Source: Bradyrhizobium australiense (GTDB lineage Bacteria; Pseudomonadota; Alphaproteobacteria; Rhizobiales; Xanthobacteraceae). From it: 64,000 bases of DNA. Both the position numbers and the translations under genes were made by a program. This document shows, one piece after another, positions 26,270-33,987 of the stretch. The notes beneath the pieces are model-generated. The model did not search any database. It worked only from the letters and a program-made list of their open reading frames with translations, and had not been told where the DNA came from. Position 1 is the first letter of the stretch; each line of letters opens with the position of its first letter. The DNA lies in assembly GCF_013114825.1 (NCBI RefSeq), contig NZ_JAAVLX010000010.1, forward strand, positions 265,960-329,959, read 5' to 3'.

Positions 26270-27100
26270 ATGGAGTCGGTCAATTCGGCAAAGCAGATGT
26301 GGGATCGTAGATCCTTTATTGGCGGATCAGACGCTCGGATCATCATGGGCGATGACCAGACAGCGCTCACGCGGTTGTGGCGCGAGAAAAGGGGCGAACT
26401 CGAACCTGAGGACCTAAGCCTGAATCTCATCGTGCAGCTCGGTACCATCACTGAGGACCTCAACCGTACCTGGTACCAGCGCAACACCGGCCACGCGGTT
26501 GCGGACGTGCAAAGGAGGATCTGCCACCCTATCCACAAATGGATGGCAGCGACGCTGGATGGCCTGGTGCAACAGACCGGGGCCGTGTTCGAATCCAAGT
26601 TCATGCTGCCTTGGAATTTTTCGGAGGAAGCTGCGGCCGAGAAGCACATGGCCCAGCTCCAGCACAATATGTGGGTGGCGGCAGCAAAGTCAGCAGTGCT
26701 TTCGATCATTACTGGGGGCGGCAAATGGGTGGAGATTAACGTTCACGCCGATCCGCTCTACCAGCACCTCCTTTTGACGGCAGAGAAAAAGTTCTGGCGG
26801 TGTGTGCAGACGGGCGAGTCCCCATCACTTTTCGGGATTGAAACGCCACGGCCACGGCTCGAAGCCGTAAAGGTTGTGGACATGTCGCCATCGAACTCTT
26901 GGGCAGAGCTCGCCGCTACCTACTTGCGAACACGCGCGGCGCATCAGAATCACGAGATCGCAAAAGCGGACTTGAAGAAGCTCGTCCCTGAGGACGCAAA
27001 GGAGGCCGTCGGACACGGCGTCCGAGCCAAGCGTTCAAAATCCGGCGCTATCAGCTTTGACACGATTCTGATGGAGAACACCAATGCACCAGTCCAGTGA
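26270..27100 (+). CDS. YqaJ-like viral recombinase / PD-(D/E)XK exonuclease
   Basis: 276 residues with AGGAG seven bases before the ATG. It resembles the YqaJ/lambda-exonuclease nuclease family, which resects double-stranded ends for single-strand annealing. Features are FIGGSDARIIMGDD near the N-terminus, the conserved Glu in GTITEDLNRTWYQR, MAATLDGLV (catalytic Asp), VFESKFM (ESK catalytic pair) and AQLQHNMWVAAAKSA. All the core residues of the fold can be found, so it is probably active. Its end overlaps the ERF gene by 17 bases, so exonuclease and annealase are translationally coupled as in Red/RecET systems. Confidence 0.8.
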   Translation: MESVNSAKQMWDRRSFIGGSDARIIMGDDQTALTRLWREKRGELEPEDLSLNLIVQLGTITEDLNRTWYQRNTGHAVADVQRRICHPIHKWMAATLDGLVQQTGAVFESKFMLPWNFSEEAAAEKHMAQLQHNMWVAAAKSAVLSIITGGGKWVEINVHADPLYQHLLLTAEKKFWRCVQTGESPSLFGIETPRPRLEAVKVVDMSPSNSWAELAATYLRTRAAHQNHEIAKADLKKLVPEDAKEAVGHGVRAKRSKSGAISFDTILMENTNAPVQ

Positions 27101-28208
27101 GCGCATCGGCGCCATTGCGGCGGCCCTTGCCAAAGCGCAGGCTGAGCTGACCAACCCGGAAAAAACCCTGGTTGCGACCATCCGCTCGCCCTTTCCACGC
27201 GAGGAGGACCGCACCTTCCGCTACGCCTCTCTTGCTAGCGGCTTGGACATTGTGCGCAAGGCCTTAAGCCAGCAGGAGATTGCAACCATCCAAACCACCC
27301 GGATCGAGCCGAGTTCGGGGCAAGTTCGTCTGACCACTCTGCTTGCCCATTCATCCGGCGAATGGATTTCGGCCGACTGGCCGGTCTGTGCCGCGAAGGA
27401 CACCGAGGCGCCGCACCGGATGGGGGCGGCCTTGACCTATGCCAGGCGTTACGCCCTGTTCGCACTGGTGGGTATCGCTGGCGAGGACGACTTGGACGCA
27501 CCTGACGCCTTGCCCGGCCTGCCACAGCCCCGGCCGAATGCGACGCATGCAGCCGACGGCAAACGCAATAAGCCCGTTCTGCACCGTCCGGCAACGCTTG
27601 GCCAAGATCAGTCCGCCCAGCTGCGGGACCAGATGCTGGGTGAGATCGGCAGCTTAACCACGGAGAATGAGCTACTCGCCTGGGCCAAAGACGGACTACC
27701 TCGGAAGAACGCTCTGCTGGAGGCGGATGCCCGGTTGATCGAGATCGCCTATCAGCAGAAGCTTGGCGAAGCCGCGCATCCTTCTGAAAATGTAGCGACC
27801 TCACCGGCGGAACCGTCCGTCCCCGGCGTCCCGCAAAATGCAGCGGCGACGCTCGCACTGCCGAAGGAGCCTACGCGCAAGCGAAGCAAGGCGCACCTGT
27901 CCTTCGTACGAGGACAGCCTTGCGTGATCTGCCAACAAATCCCGTCGGACCCACATCACCTGAAGTTTGCCCAACAGCGCGCCTTAGGACGCAAGGTCAG
28001 CGATGAGTTCACGGTGCCACTCTGCCGCACCCACCACCAAGATTTGCATCGGCACGGCAACGAAAAGGCCTGGTGGGCGAATATGCAGATCGCGCCAATG
28101 CCTATTGCCAAACAACTGTGGGATGCCAGCCAGACCGGCGGCCAAGGAGGAGCCGCGGTAATGGCAAACGCCGCACACATATCAATGCCTAAGGGACTCG
28201 CAACATGA
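27084..28208 (+). CDS. ERF-family single-strand annealing protein fused to an HNH-like domain
   Basis: 374 residues. Residues 1-140 form an ERF annealase domain (RTFRYASLASGLDIVRKALS, then MGAALTYARRYALFALVGIA and GEDDLDAP, the family hallmark). A low-complexity linker follows. Residues about 265-345 form a small Cys/His nuclease-like domain of the HNH/DUF968 kind: C280-x2-C283, H291-H292 and C314-x2-H317-H318, with VPLCRTHHQDLHRHGNE. The first domain pairs complementary single strands made by the exonuclease encoded just upstream. The second might cut or process branched or host DNA. A decayed second copy lies at 29315-29750. Confidence 0.8.
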   Translation: MHQSSERIGAIAAALAKAQAELTNPEKTLVATIRSPFPREEDRTFRYASLASGLDIVRKALSQQEIATIQTTRIEPSSGQVRLTTLLAHSSGEWISADWPVCAAKDTEAPHRMGAALTYARRYALFALVGIAGEDDLDAPDALPGLPQPRPNATHAADGKRNKPVLHRPATLGQDQSAQLRDQMLGEIGSLTTENELLAWAKDGLPRKNALLEADARLIEIAYQQKLGEAAHPSENVATSPAEPSVPGVPQNAAATLALPKEPTRKRSKAHLSFVRGQPCVICQQIPSDPHHLKFAQQRALGRKVSDEFTVPLCRTHHQDLHRHGNEKAWWANMQIAPMPIAKQLWDASQTGGQGGAAVMANAAHISMPKGLAT

Positions 28209-28248
28209 ATGCGCCCTTCAATAAGCTCAAAACCTTACACTATCCAAC

Positions 28249-28761
28249 TTGCCCGCGGAGTTCGAATCCCTCTCGCCCCCATCCTTGCCGCTGCCCGGTG
28301 TATCATTCGAAAAATATGAACTTATGCGCCAAGCAATATTCGCCGACCTCGCACCACGCACTGTGATCGAGTGGCTGCTGGCAATCGACGTGCTGGAATT
28401 ATCCTGGGAGATCCAGCGCTACCGAGTATTGCGGCACAAACTGTTGGAACACTACCGCGAGACAGCTATCGAACAGACTCTGCGCCATATCGATCTCGCC
28501 GAGCTGCCGCCCGAGATGGAGGCTGCCGCGCGCTGCCAAATCCGACGAAACGCCCGGATTTGGCGAATAGACCCAACGGCGGCACGCGAAATTGACGTGC
28601 GCCTTGCGACTTACGGATACGACTCGAATGCAATCAACACTCAGGTCTATCTGCAGGCACGCGATGTCTTCTTAGCTTTTGAGGCCCTGCTAAATAGCGC
28701 TCAAAACCGCCGCATGTCTTTACTCCGTGAGATAAGCAAATCGCCGTCACGCGGGAGATAA
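28249..28761 (+). CDS. Hypothetical protein, paralogue of the gene at 20793
   Basis: 170 residues, start uncertain (TTG 28249; the ELMRQ Met at 28321 is an alternative). The core shares with 20793-21461 the pattern LPG..FEKYELM, TVIEWLLAIDVLELSWEIQR, YRVLRHKLLEHY and LATYGYDSNAINTQ. It lacks the N-terminal 25 residues and the charged C-terminal tail of that protein. It lies 40 bases after the ERF gene on the same strand and may belong to the recombination operon. No known domain is seen. Confidence 0.65.
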   Translation: MPAEFESLSPPSLPLPGVSFEKYELMRQAIFADLAPRTVIEWLLAIDVLELSWEIQRYRVLRHKLLEHYRETAIEQTLRHIDLAELPPEMEAAARCQIRRNARIWRIDPTAAREIDVRLATYGYDSNAINTQVYLQARDVFLAFEALLNSAQNRRMSLLREISKSPSRGR

Positions 28762-28939
28762 CGCAAAGCGCCATCGTTCAGAATGATAGAGGACGAGGGT
28801 ACCTAGTTAGCTGCTCGAGGCCTAAACAGAGATGCAGAACGGGCCAATTCCCGGTGCGCCCCCAATTAGGACGCTCCGAATTTGAAATTTGGACGGACTG
28901 CGCTCCTGTGCTTTCAGCCACCCGCCAATCGAGGTGGCC

Positions 28940-29146
28940 TTACTCATCCGCCAGCACCATGAGGCCCCAAGCCATGGTCACGGCGATCGGTATGGCCAAC
29001 AGAGATGGGCGCCGGCAAAGGCTCTCAGCCACCGAGCAGGCAGAGCCGCCTGACCATCCATCGCTGTAAGCTGATCCGATAAAAACTATCGATAGTGTGG
29101 CGAGAAACACTGCCACGACGATCGCGGACATACCGAGGCTGCGCAT
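28940..29146 (-). CDS. Small two-helix membrane protein
   Basis: 68 residues: a first hydrophobic helix (MSAIVVAVFLATLSIVFIG), a short loop with two Cys (SACSVAESLCRRPS), and a second helix (LAIPIAVTMAWGLMVLADE). The helix-loop-helix pattern is protein-like, but there is no clear ribosome site at ATG 29146. The function is unknown. It is the only plausible gene between the paralogue at 28249 and the ERF relic. Confidence 0.45.
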   Translation of the reverse strand: MRSLGMSAIVVAVFLATLSIVFIGSAYSDGWSGGSACSVAESLCRRPSLLAIPIAVTMAWGLMVLADE

Positions 29147-29314
29147 TTTTAGTACTCAGGACCCAACTGGAAAATGTTCCAATGGAACTCAAGCAGAATT
29201 CTGTCGGGATGAGGGCCAGGTTCCATCGTCTTGAGGTAACATGGTGGCAGAGAGCGCATCGTGGATGGCTTTACCCTAAAGTCGCCAACAAAGGTTCGCT
29301 CAACGACGTTCTCA

Positions 29315-29750
29315 ACACTGAGCCGAGATCAATCCGCCCATCCGAAGGATTAGATGCTGCGCGAGATCCTCCCTTGGTTGCCGAGAATGACCGTCTGACC
29401 TAGCCCCAAAATTGCATCCCGCATAGAATGCTCTGCCGGAGGAGGATGCCGGTTGATCGAAACCGAGTAGCAACAGAGGCTTCGAAAAATTACCCTACCC
29501 GCGGAGTCAATGGACGGCATCGAACAGCGCGAAGGATCCACCAATGATGCCCCGAAAAGGGTGGGAGGCTCATCTTGCTTTTCCAAGGACCCCGTCAAAA
29601 AGCTATGCAAGGCGCACCTCTTGCTCGTCCGCAGTCAGCCGTTCTTAATCTGAAACGCGTTGGCTCAGAGACCCGCATCACCTGAAGTTCGCCCACAGGC
29701 AAATCGGGCCATAGCGGAAATCAAATTTGAAAACATGCATCGGACAGGGC
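29315..29750 (+). pseudogene. Eroded second copy of the ERF-HNH gene
   Basis: The nucleotide sequence follows 27084-28208 from its middle to near its end. GAGATCAATCCGCCCA (29328) matches the original GATCAGTCCGCCCA, TTAGATGCTGCGCGAGATC matches CAGATGCTGGGTGAGATC, GCCGGTTGATCGAAACCGAG matches CCCGGTTGATCGAGATCGCC, and AAGGCGCACCTC and CATCACCTGAAGTTCGCCCA match the HNH domain. Several stops and frame changes (KAHLLLVRSQPFLI then stop; DPHHLKFA in another frame) show that it is dead. The 5' half, including the ERF signature, is gone. Confidence 0.75.
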
Positions 29751-30121
29751 GTCCCCATCCTACACGCGCCTTTTCCTGTATTTCGCTCGATCCGCGGCCT
29801 CGCGCCACCGTCGAACAACCTCGGCAACAACGATGTATGTGCCGACCATTAACAAAATTGCCTCAATCATGGCTTGCCCCGACGGGTTGCGAAGAACTGG
29901 AATTTACTCCTTCCTCAAATGGTTGCCAAGACGAAGTTCTACAACTAATGAGGGTTTCCGAATGCGCTTGGTCAGGTACAAACACCTCGCCCATGCAAAC
30001 GAACGCCGGCCAAATTCCATGATACGACAGGATGCTATCGATGAGTAGCCTCCTTTATTGTCCTATTACCGCCTAAACTTTCGATGTTTGTGCTTGTGAA
30101 CCCAGCGATGGTTCGAACCCT

Positions 30122-30655
30122 ATGTACGAAATAAAGAGACCGGCAGTCTTCTTCGATCGCGACGGAGTGCTGAATGAAGACAACGGTTATGTGTTCGAGA
30201 TCGCTAAGCTGAAGTGGATAGAAGGCGCACGCGAAGCGGTGAAAGCCGTCAATGATGCAGGGTGCTTTGCATTCGTAGTGACAAACCAGTCGGGGGTGGC
30301 CAGAGGTCTTTACGAGGAAACTCACATTGAAGCGTTGCATCAATGCATGGCGGACGACTTGGCTAAGTTCGGAGCTCACGTAGATGCGTTCGAATACTGC
30401 CCTTTTCATCCTGACGCATCGATAGAGCGATACCGTCGAGCAAGCTATCGGCGCAAGCCTGCTCCAGGGATGATCAACGACCTCTTGGAACGTTTCCCCG
30501 TGGATGTCAGTCGGAGTATTCTCATAGGCGACAAGTCTACTGATCTAGAAGCAGCCCGGGCCGCGGGCATAAAGGGATATCTGTACATAAGCGGCCACCT
30601 CGCCCACTTCGTAAGGCCGCTATTGCCTCACAATAAGGCGAGACCAATCGAGTGA
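30122..30655 (+). CDS. D,D-heptose 1,7-bisphosphate phosphatase-like HAD protein
   Basis: 177 residues of the GmhB/HisB-N HAD phosphatase family. The nucleophile motif is VFFDRDGVLNED (Asp12, Asp14), motif II is VVTNQSGVARGLY, and the C-terminal Asp motif is LIGDKSTDLEAARAAG. GmhB removes the C7 phosphate in ADP- or GDP-heptose synthesis. The zinc loop of E. coli GmhB (CxH plus CxC) is mostly lost: CPFHP retains only the Cys in register, and SYRRKP replaces CDCRKP. It heads the polysaccharide locus, so a sugar-phosphate substrate is likely. Confidence 0.78.
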   Translation: MYEIKRPAVFFDRDGVLNEDNGYVFEIAKLKWIEGAREAVKAVNDAGCFAFVVTNQSGVARGLYEETHIEALHQCMADDLAKFGAHVDAFEYCPFHPDASIERYRRASYRRKPAPGMINDLLERFPVDVSRSILIGDKSTDLEAARAAGIKGYLYISGHLAHFVRPLLPHNKARPIE

Positions 30656-30783
30656 GACGATCGCGTTGCAATCCTGTCCGATACCAAATAAACGCGCAAC
30701 TCAGATCCGCTCCGGGAGGCGATGCATACTGCGCTGCCGTGGAACAGACCAATAGACCATTTTGCTGATTTTAGGAGGCATCA

Positions 30784-31869
30784 TTGCATCCACAAGTTTC
30801 TAGGCGGCGCGTGGCGCTGATCACCGGCGTCACCGGCCAGGACGGCGCCTACTTGGCCGAATATCTGCTTGGCCTCGGCTATGAGGTCCACGGCATCAAG
30901 CGGCGGTCGTCCTCGTTCAACACGGCGCGGATCGACCACCTGTACCAGGATCCGCATTCCCGCAAGGTGCCGTTCCTGCTGCATTACGGCGACATGACCG
31001 ACTCAACCAACCTGATCCGGCTGATGCAGCAGATCAGGCCGACCGAGATCTACAACCTCGCCGCCCAGAGCCATGTCGGCGTCAGCTTCGAAAGCCCGGA
31101 ATATACCGCCAACGCCGACGCCATCGGCGTGCTGCGGCTGCTGGAGGCGATCCGCATCCTCGGCATGGAGAAGGAGACGCGGTTCTACCAGGCCTCGACG
31201 TCCGAACTCTATGGACTGGTGCAGGAGGTGCCGCAAAGGGAGACCACGCCGTTCTACCCGCGCTCGCCTTACGGTGTCGCCAAGCTGTACGGCTACTGGA
31301 TCACGGTCAATTACCGCGAGGCCTACGGCATGTTTGCTAGTAACGGCATCCTGTTCAACCACGAGAGCCCGATCCGCGGCGAGACGTTTGTCACCCGCAA
31401 GATCACCCGCAGCGTCGCCCGCATCGAGGTTGGCCTGGACGAGGCGCTCTATCTCGGCAACCTCGAGGCCAAGCGCGACTGGGGCCATGCGCGCGATTAT
31501 ATCGAAGGCATGCACCTGATCCTGCAGGCGGATGCGCCCGACGATTTCGTGCTGGCAACCGGCGAGACCCGCTCGGTGCGCGAATTCGTCGAGCTGGCGT
31601 TCGCCGAAGTTGGCCGCCGCGTGGAGTGGCGCGGCCAGGGCGTCGACGAGACCGGCGTCGACGCCAAATCCGGTAAGACCATGGTCCGCATTGATCCGGT
31701 CTATTTCCGGCCGACCGAGGTCGATCTTCTGGTCGGCGATGCCAGCAAGGCGCGCGAGAAACTGGGCTGGAGGCCGAAGACGTCGTTCGCCCAGATGGTC
31801 AAGGAAATGGTCGCGAACGATCTCGATGAAGCGCGGCGGGAGGTCGCCAATGGCAAGCCTGCCGTTTGA
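30784..31869 (+). CDS. gmd: GDP-mannose 4,6-dehydratase (copy 2)
   Basis: 361 residues from TTG 30784 with AGGAGG five bases upstream. It performs the same reaction and has the same motifs as the copy at 8180 (ALITGVTGQDGAYLAEYLL, SPYGVAKLYGYW, NHESPIRGETFVTRKITR). Differences are scattered and conservative (for example GLVQEVPQRE for GLAQEVPQKE), with the most change in the last ten residues. It is followed by fcl with a 20-base overlap. It lies at the head of the polysaccharide cluster, on the opposite strand to copy 1. Confidence 0.95.
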   Translation: MHPQVSRRRVALITGVTGQDGAYLAEYLLGLGYEVHGIKRRSSSFNTARIDHLYQDPHSRKVPFLLHYGDMTDSTNLIRLMQQIRPTEIYNLAAQSHVGVSFESPEYTANADAIGVLRLLEAIRILGMEKETRFYQASTSELYGLVQEVPQRETTPFYPRSPYGVAKLYGYWITVNYREAYGMFASNGILFNHESPIRGETFVTRKITRSVARIEVGLDEALYLGNLEAKRDWGHARDYIEGMHLILQADAPDDFVLATGETRSVREFVELAFAEVGRRVEWRGQGVDETGVDAKSGKTMVRIDPVYFRPTEVDLLVGDASKAREKLGWRPKTSFAQMVKEMVANDLDEARREVANGKPAV

Positions 31870-32809
31870 GCTGAAGGGCAAGACGGTCTACGTCGCCGGC
31901 CACCGCGGCATGGTCGGCGCCGCGCTGGTGCGCCGGCTGGCTGCAGAACACGTCGAATTGCTGACAGCAACTCGCAGCGAGGTCGATCTGCGCGATCAGG
32001 CCGCGGTCAACCGCTGGTTTGCCGCCAACCGGCCCCAGGTGGTGTTTCTGGCGGCCGCCAAGGTCGGCGGCATCGTCGCCAACAACACCCTGCGCGCCGA
32101 ATTCCTCTACGACAATCTGGCGATCGCTTCCAACGTGATCCATGCGGCGCATGTCCATGGCGCCGAGAAGCTGATGTTCTTGGGCTCCTCCTGCATCTAT
32201 CCCAAGCTGGCGCCGCAGCCGCTGCACGAGGACTCGATGCTGACGGGGCCGCTGGAGCCAACCAACGAGCCCTATGCGATTGCCAAGATCGCCGGGATCA
32301 AGATGGTGGAGGCCTATCGCAGCCAATACGGCGCCGACTTCATCAATGTGATGCCGACCAATCTCTACGGCCGCGGCGACAATTATCATCCTGAATACAG
32401 CCATGTCGTCGCCGCCCTGATCCGCCGCTTTCACGAAGCCAAGATTGCCGGCGCCGACAAAGTCGTGGTCTGGGGCACCGGCACGCCGCGGCGCGAATTC
32501 CTCTATGTCGACGACCTTGCGGACGCCTGCATCCATTTGATGAAGACTTATTCGGATCGCGAGCTGGTCAATATCGGCACCGGCGAGGATATCACCATCG
32601 CCGAATTCGCCCGCGTGGTCGCGGCAACCGTCGGCTACAGCGGCGCGATCGGTTTTGATGCCTCGCGCCCGGACGGCACGCCGCGCAAGCTGCTCGATGT
32701 CAGCTGCTTGGCAAAACTCGGCTGGCGCGCCAGCACGAAGCTTGAGGACGGCATCCGGCTCGCCTATCAGGCCTATCTCAGTGAAATCCGGGAGCCAGCC
32801 GAGTGTTAG
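31850..32809 (+). CDS. fcl: GDP-L-fucose synthase (copy 2)
   Basis: 319 residues from ATG 31850. It has the same architecture as copy 1: Rossmann start VYVAGHRGMVGAALVRRL, FLGSSCIYP, NEPYAIAKIAG with the catalytic Tyr-Lys, and the C-terminal substrate-binding RREFLYVDDLADACIHLMKT. It supplies GDP-L-fucose, probably for the polysaccharide made by this cluster. The C-terminus (SEIREPAEC) differs from copy 1 (SEHVVSG). A 210-base gap with no gene follows. Confidence 0.95.
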   Translation: MASLPFELKGKTVYVAGHRGMVGAALVRRLAAEHVELLTATRSEVDLRDQAAVNRWFAANRPQVVFLAAAKVGGIVANNTLRAEFLYDNLAIASNVIHAAHVHGAEKLMFLGSSCIYPKLAPQPLHEDSMLTGPLEPTNEPYAIAKIAGIKMVEAYRSQYGADFINVMPTNLYGRGDNYHPEYSHVVAALIRRFHEAKIAGADKVVVWGTGTPRREFLYVDDLADACIHLMKTYSDRELVNIGTGEDITIAEFARVVAATVGYSGAIGFDASRPDGTPRKLLDVSCLAKLGWRASTKLEDGIRLAYQAYLSEIREPAEC

Positions 32810-33019
32810 CCGTCGTCAATCGAGCGAAGCTCCGAAGCACGCCGCTGTTCCAGGTTGGGGCGCATCACCATCTGTCGGAAAGTCAACAAGTAAGAACGGG
32901 TGTTTTCGATGGCTCTCATGAGGTTCACGGCGTTCTAGCCAGAAAATGGCTATGCTCTCTGATTTAGCATCAGCGTCGCTATTGGCGAGACGCTGGCTTC
33001 AGAAAGAGATGAGAACAGA

Positions 33020-33955
33020 ATGGAAGATGGTCGACTTGTTGTCTTGCTAACGGGTGCGAATGGCTTCGTAGGCCAGAATCTTGTCCCCGTGTTGAAACGT
33101 AACGGCATGATCGTTAGGCAAGCCGTGCGAAAGCCATCGCCCGACGCAACTTCGATAATGATCGGCACTATCGGTCCCCATACCAACTGGGCAGAAGCGC
33201 TCGTCGGTGTCGATGCGGTGGTGCATTTGGCAGCGCGAGTTCATCACCCGCGCGAAGAACATGCTGCAAACGTTTACCAATCTATCAATACCGATGGTAC
33301 GTTACACCTTGCGCGGTGTGCAGCCGAAGCAGGAGTTAGCCATTTTGTTTACCTGAGCACAGTCCTTGTTAATGGGAGCAGCACCGACGGTCGACCTCCC
33401 TTTCGTGAGAATGACCTCTTGACGCCCCGCGGAGTCTACGGAACATCCAAAGCTGCAGCAGAAGCAGGCCTTGAGGCTATGGTGAAGTATACAAGCATGA
33501 ATTTTACGGTCATTCGCCCGCCACTGATCTATGGTGCAGGCGCACTCGGTAATTTTAAACTTTTGGCTGCTGCAGTAAACAGAGGGATCCCGCTGCCGTT
33601 CGGTTGTATTCATAATCGGCGCGCATTTCTCAGCGTCGCAAACCTGGCGTCTTTTATAGTGCACCGACTTACCTATCAACACGGTAGGTTCGAGATCTTT
33701 CTAGTGGCTGATGAGGAGCAAATTTCAACACCAGAATTTGTTCGACGGATCGAAAACGTTTTGGGCAAGAAATCGCGTATCGTTCCTTTTCCCTTATTTG
33801 CACTTAACGCCTTATTCAGGATCAGCGGTCGTTCTGACGCCTACAGCAGTGTGGCCGCTTCGTTGGAGATCGATATGTCCAAAGCACTGAACACCGGTTG
33901 GCGACCGCCGCTTAGCCTTGACGAAGGTCTTCGCAATGCTCTTGCGGTACCATAG
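33020..33955 (+). CDS. NAD-dependent sugar-nucleotide epimerase/reductase (SDR)
   Basis: 311-residue extended SDR. The N-terminal nucleotide motif is VLLTGANGFVGQNL, the active site is YLSTVLVNG with YGTSKAAAE (Tyr-x3-Lys), and the substrate region includes IPLPFGCIHNRRAFLSVANL. This last motif is typical of the WbpV/WbtF-like subgroup, found with undecaprenyl-phosphate sugar transferases, which reduces UDP-4-keto-6-deoxy-N-acetylhexosamines. No such transferase is beside it. A truncated relative is at 48092. The gene ends 32 bases from the convergent GT4 gene. GC is lower than in gmd-fcl. Confidence 0.75.
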   Translation: MEDGRLVVLLTGANGFVGQNLVPVLKRNGMIVRQAVRKPSPDATSIMIGTIGPHTNWAEALVGVDAVVHLAARVHHPREEHAANVYQSINTDGTLHLARCAAEAGVSHFVYLSTVLVNGSSTDGRPPFRENDLLTPRGVYGTSKAAAEAGLEAMVKYTSMNFTVIRPPLIYGAGALGNFKLLAAAVNRGIPLPFGCIHNRRAFLSVANLASFIVHRLTYQHGRFEIFLVADEEQISTPEFVRRIENVLGKKSRIVPFPLFALNALFRISGRSDAYSSVAASLEIDMSKALNTGWRPPLSLDEGLRNALAVP

Positions 33956-33987
33956 TCGCGGTGATTTTCCCTCGGGATTAGTCTTGC

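Noticed and set aside
28249..28290. GAGTTCGAATCCCTC resembles the T-arm of a tRNA, which could mark an attachment site.
   Set aside because: The five flanking bases do not pair across the loop, and no acceptor, D or anticodon arm can be built upstream.
30090..30125. GGTTCGAACCC near 30109, another tRNA T-loop look-alike.
   Set aside because: Only the inner two stem pairs form, and no other tRNA part is present.
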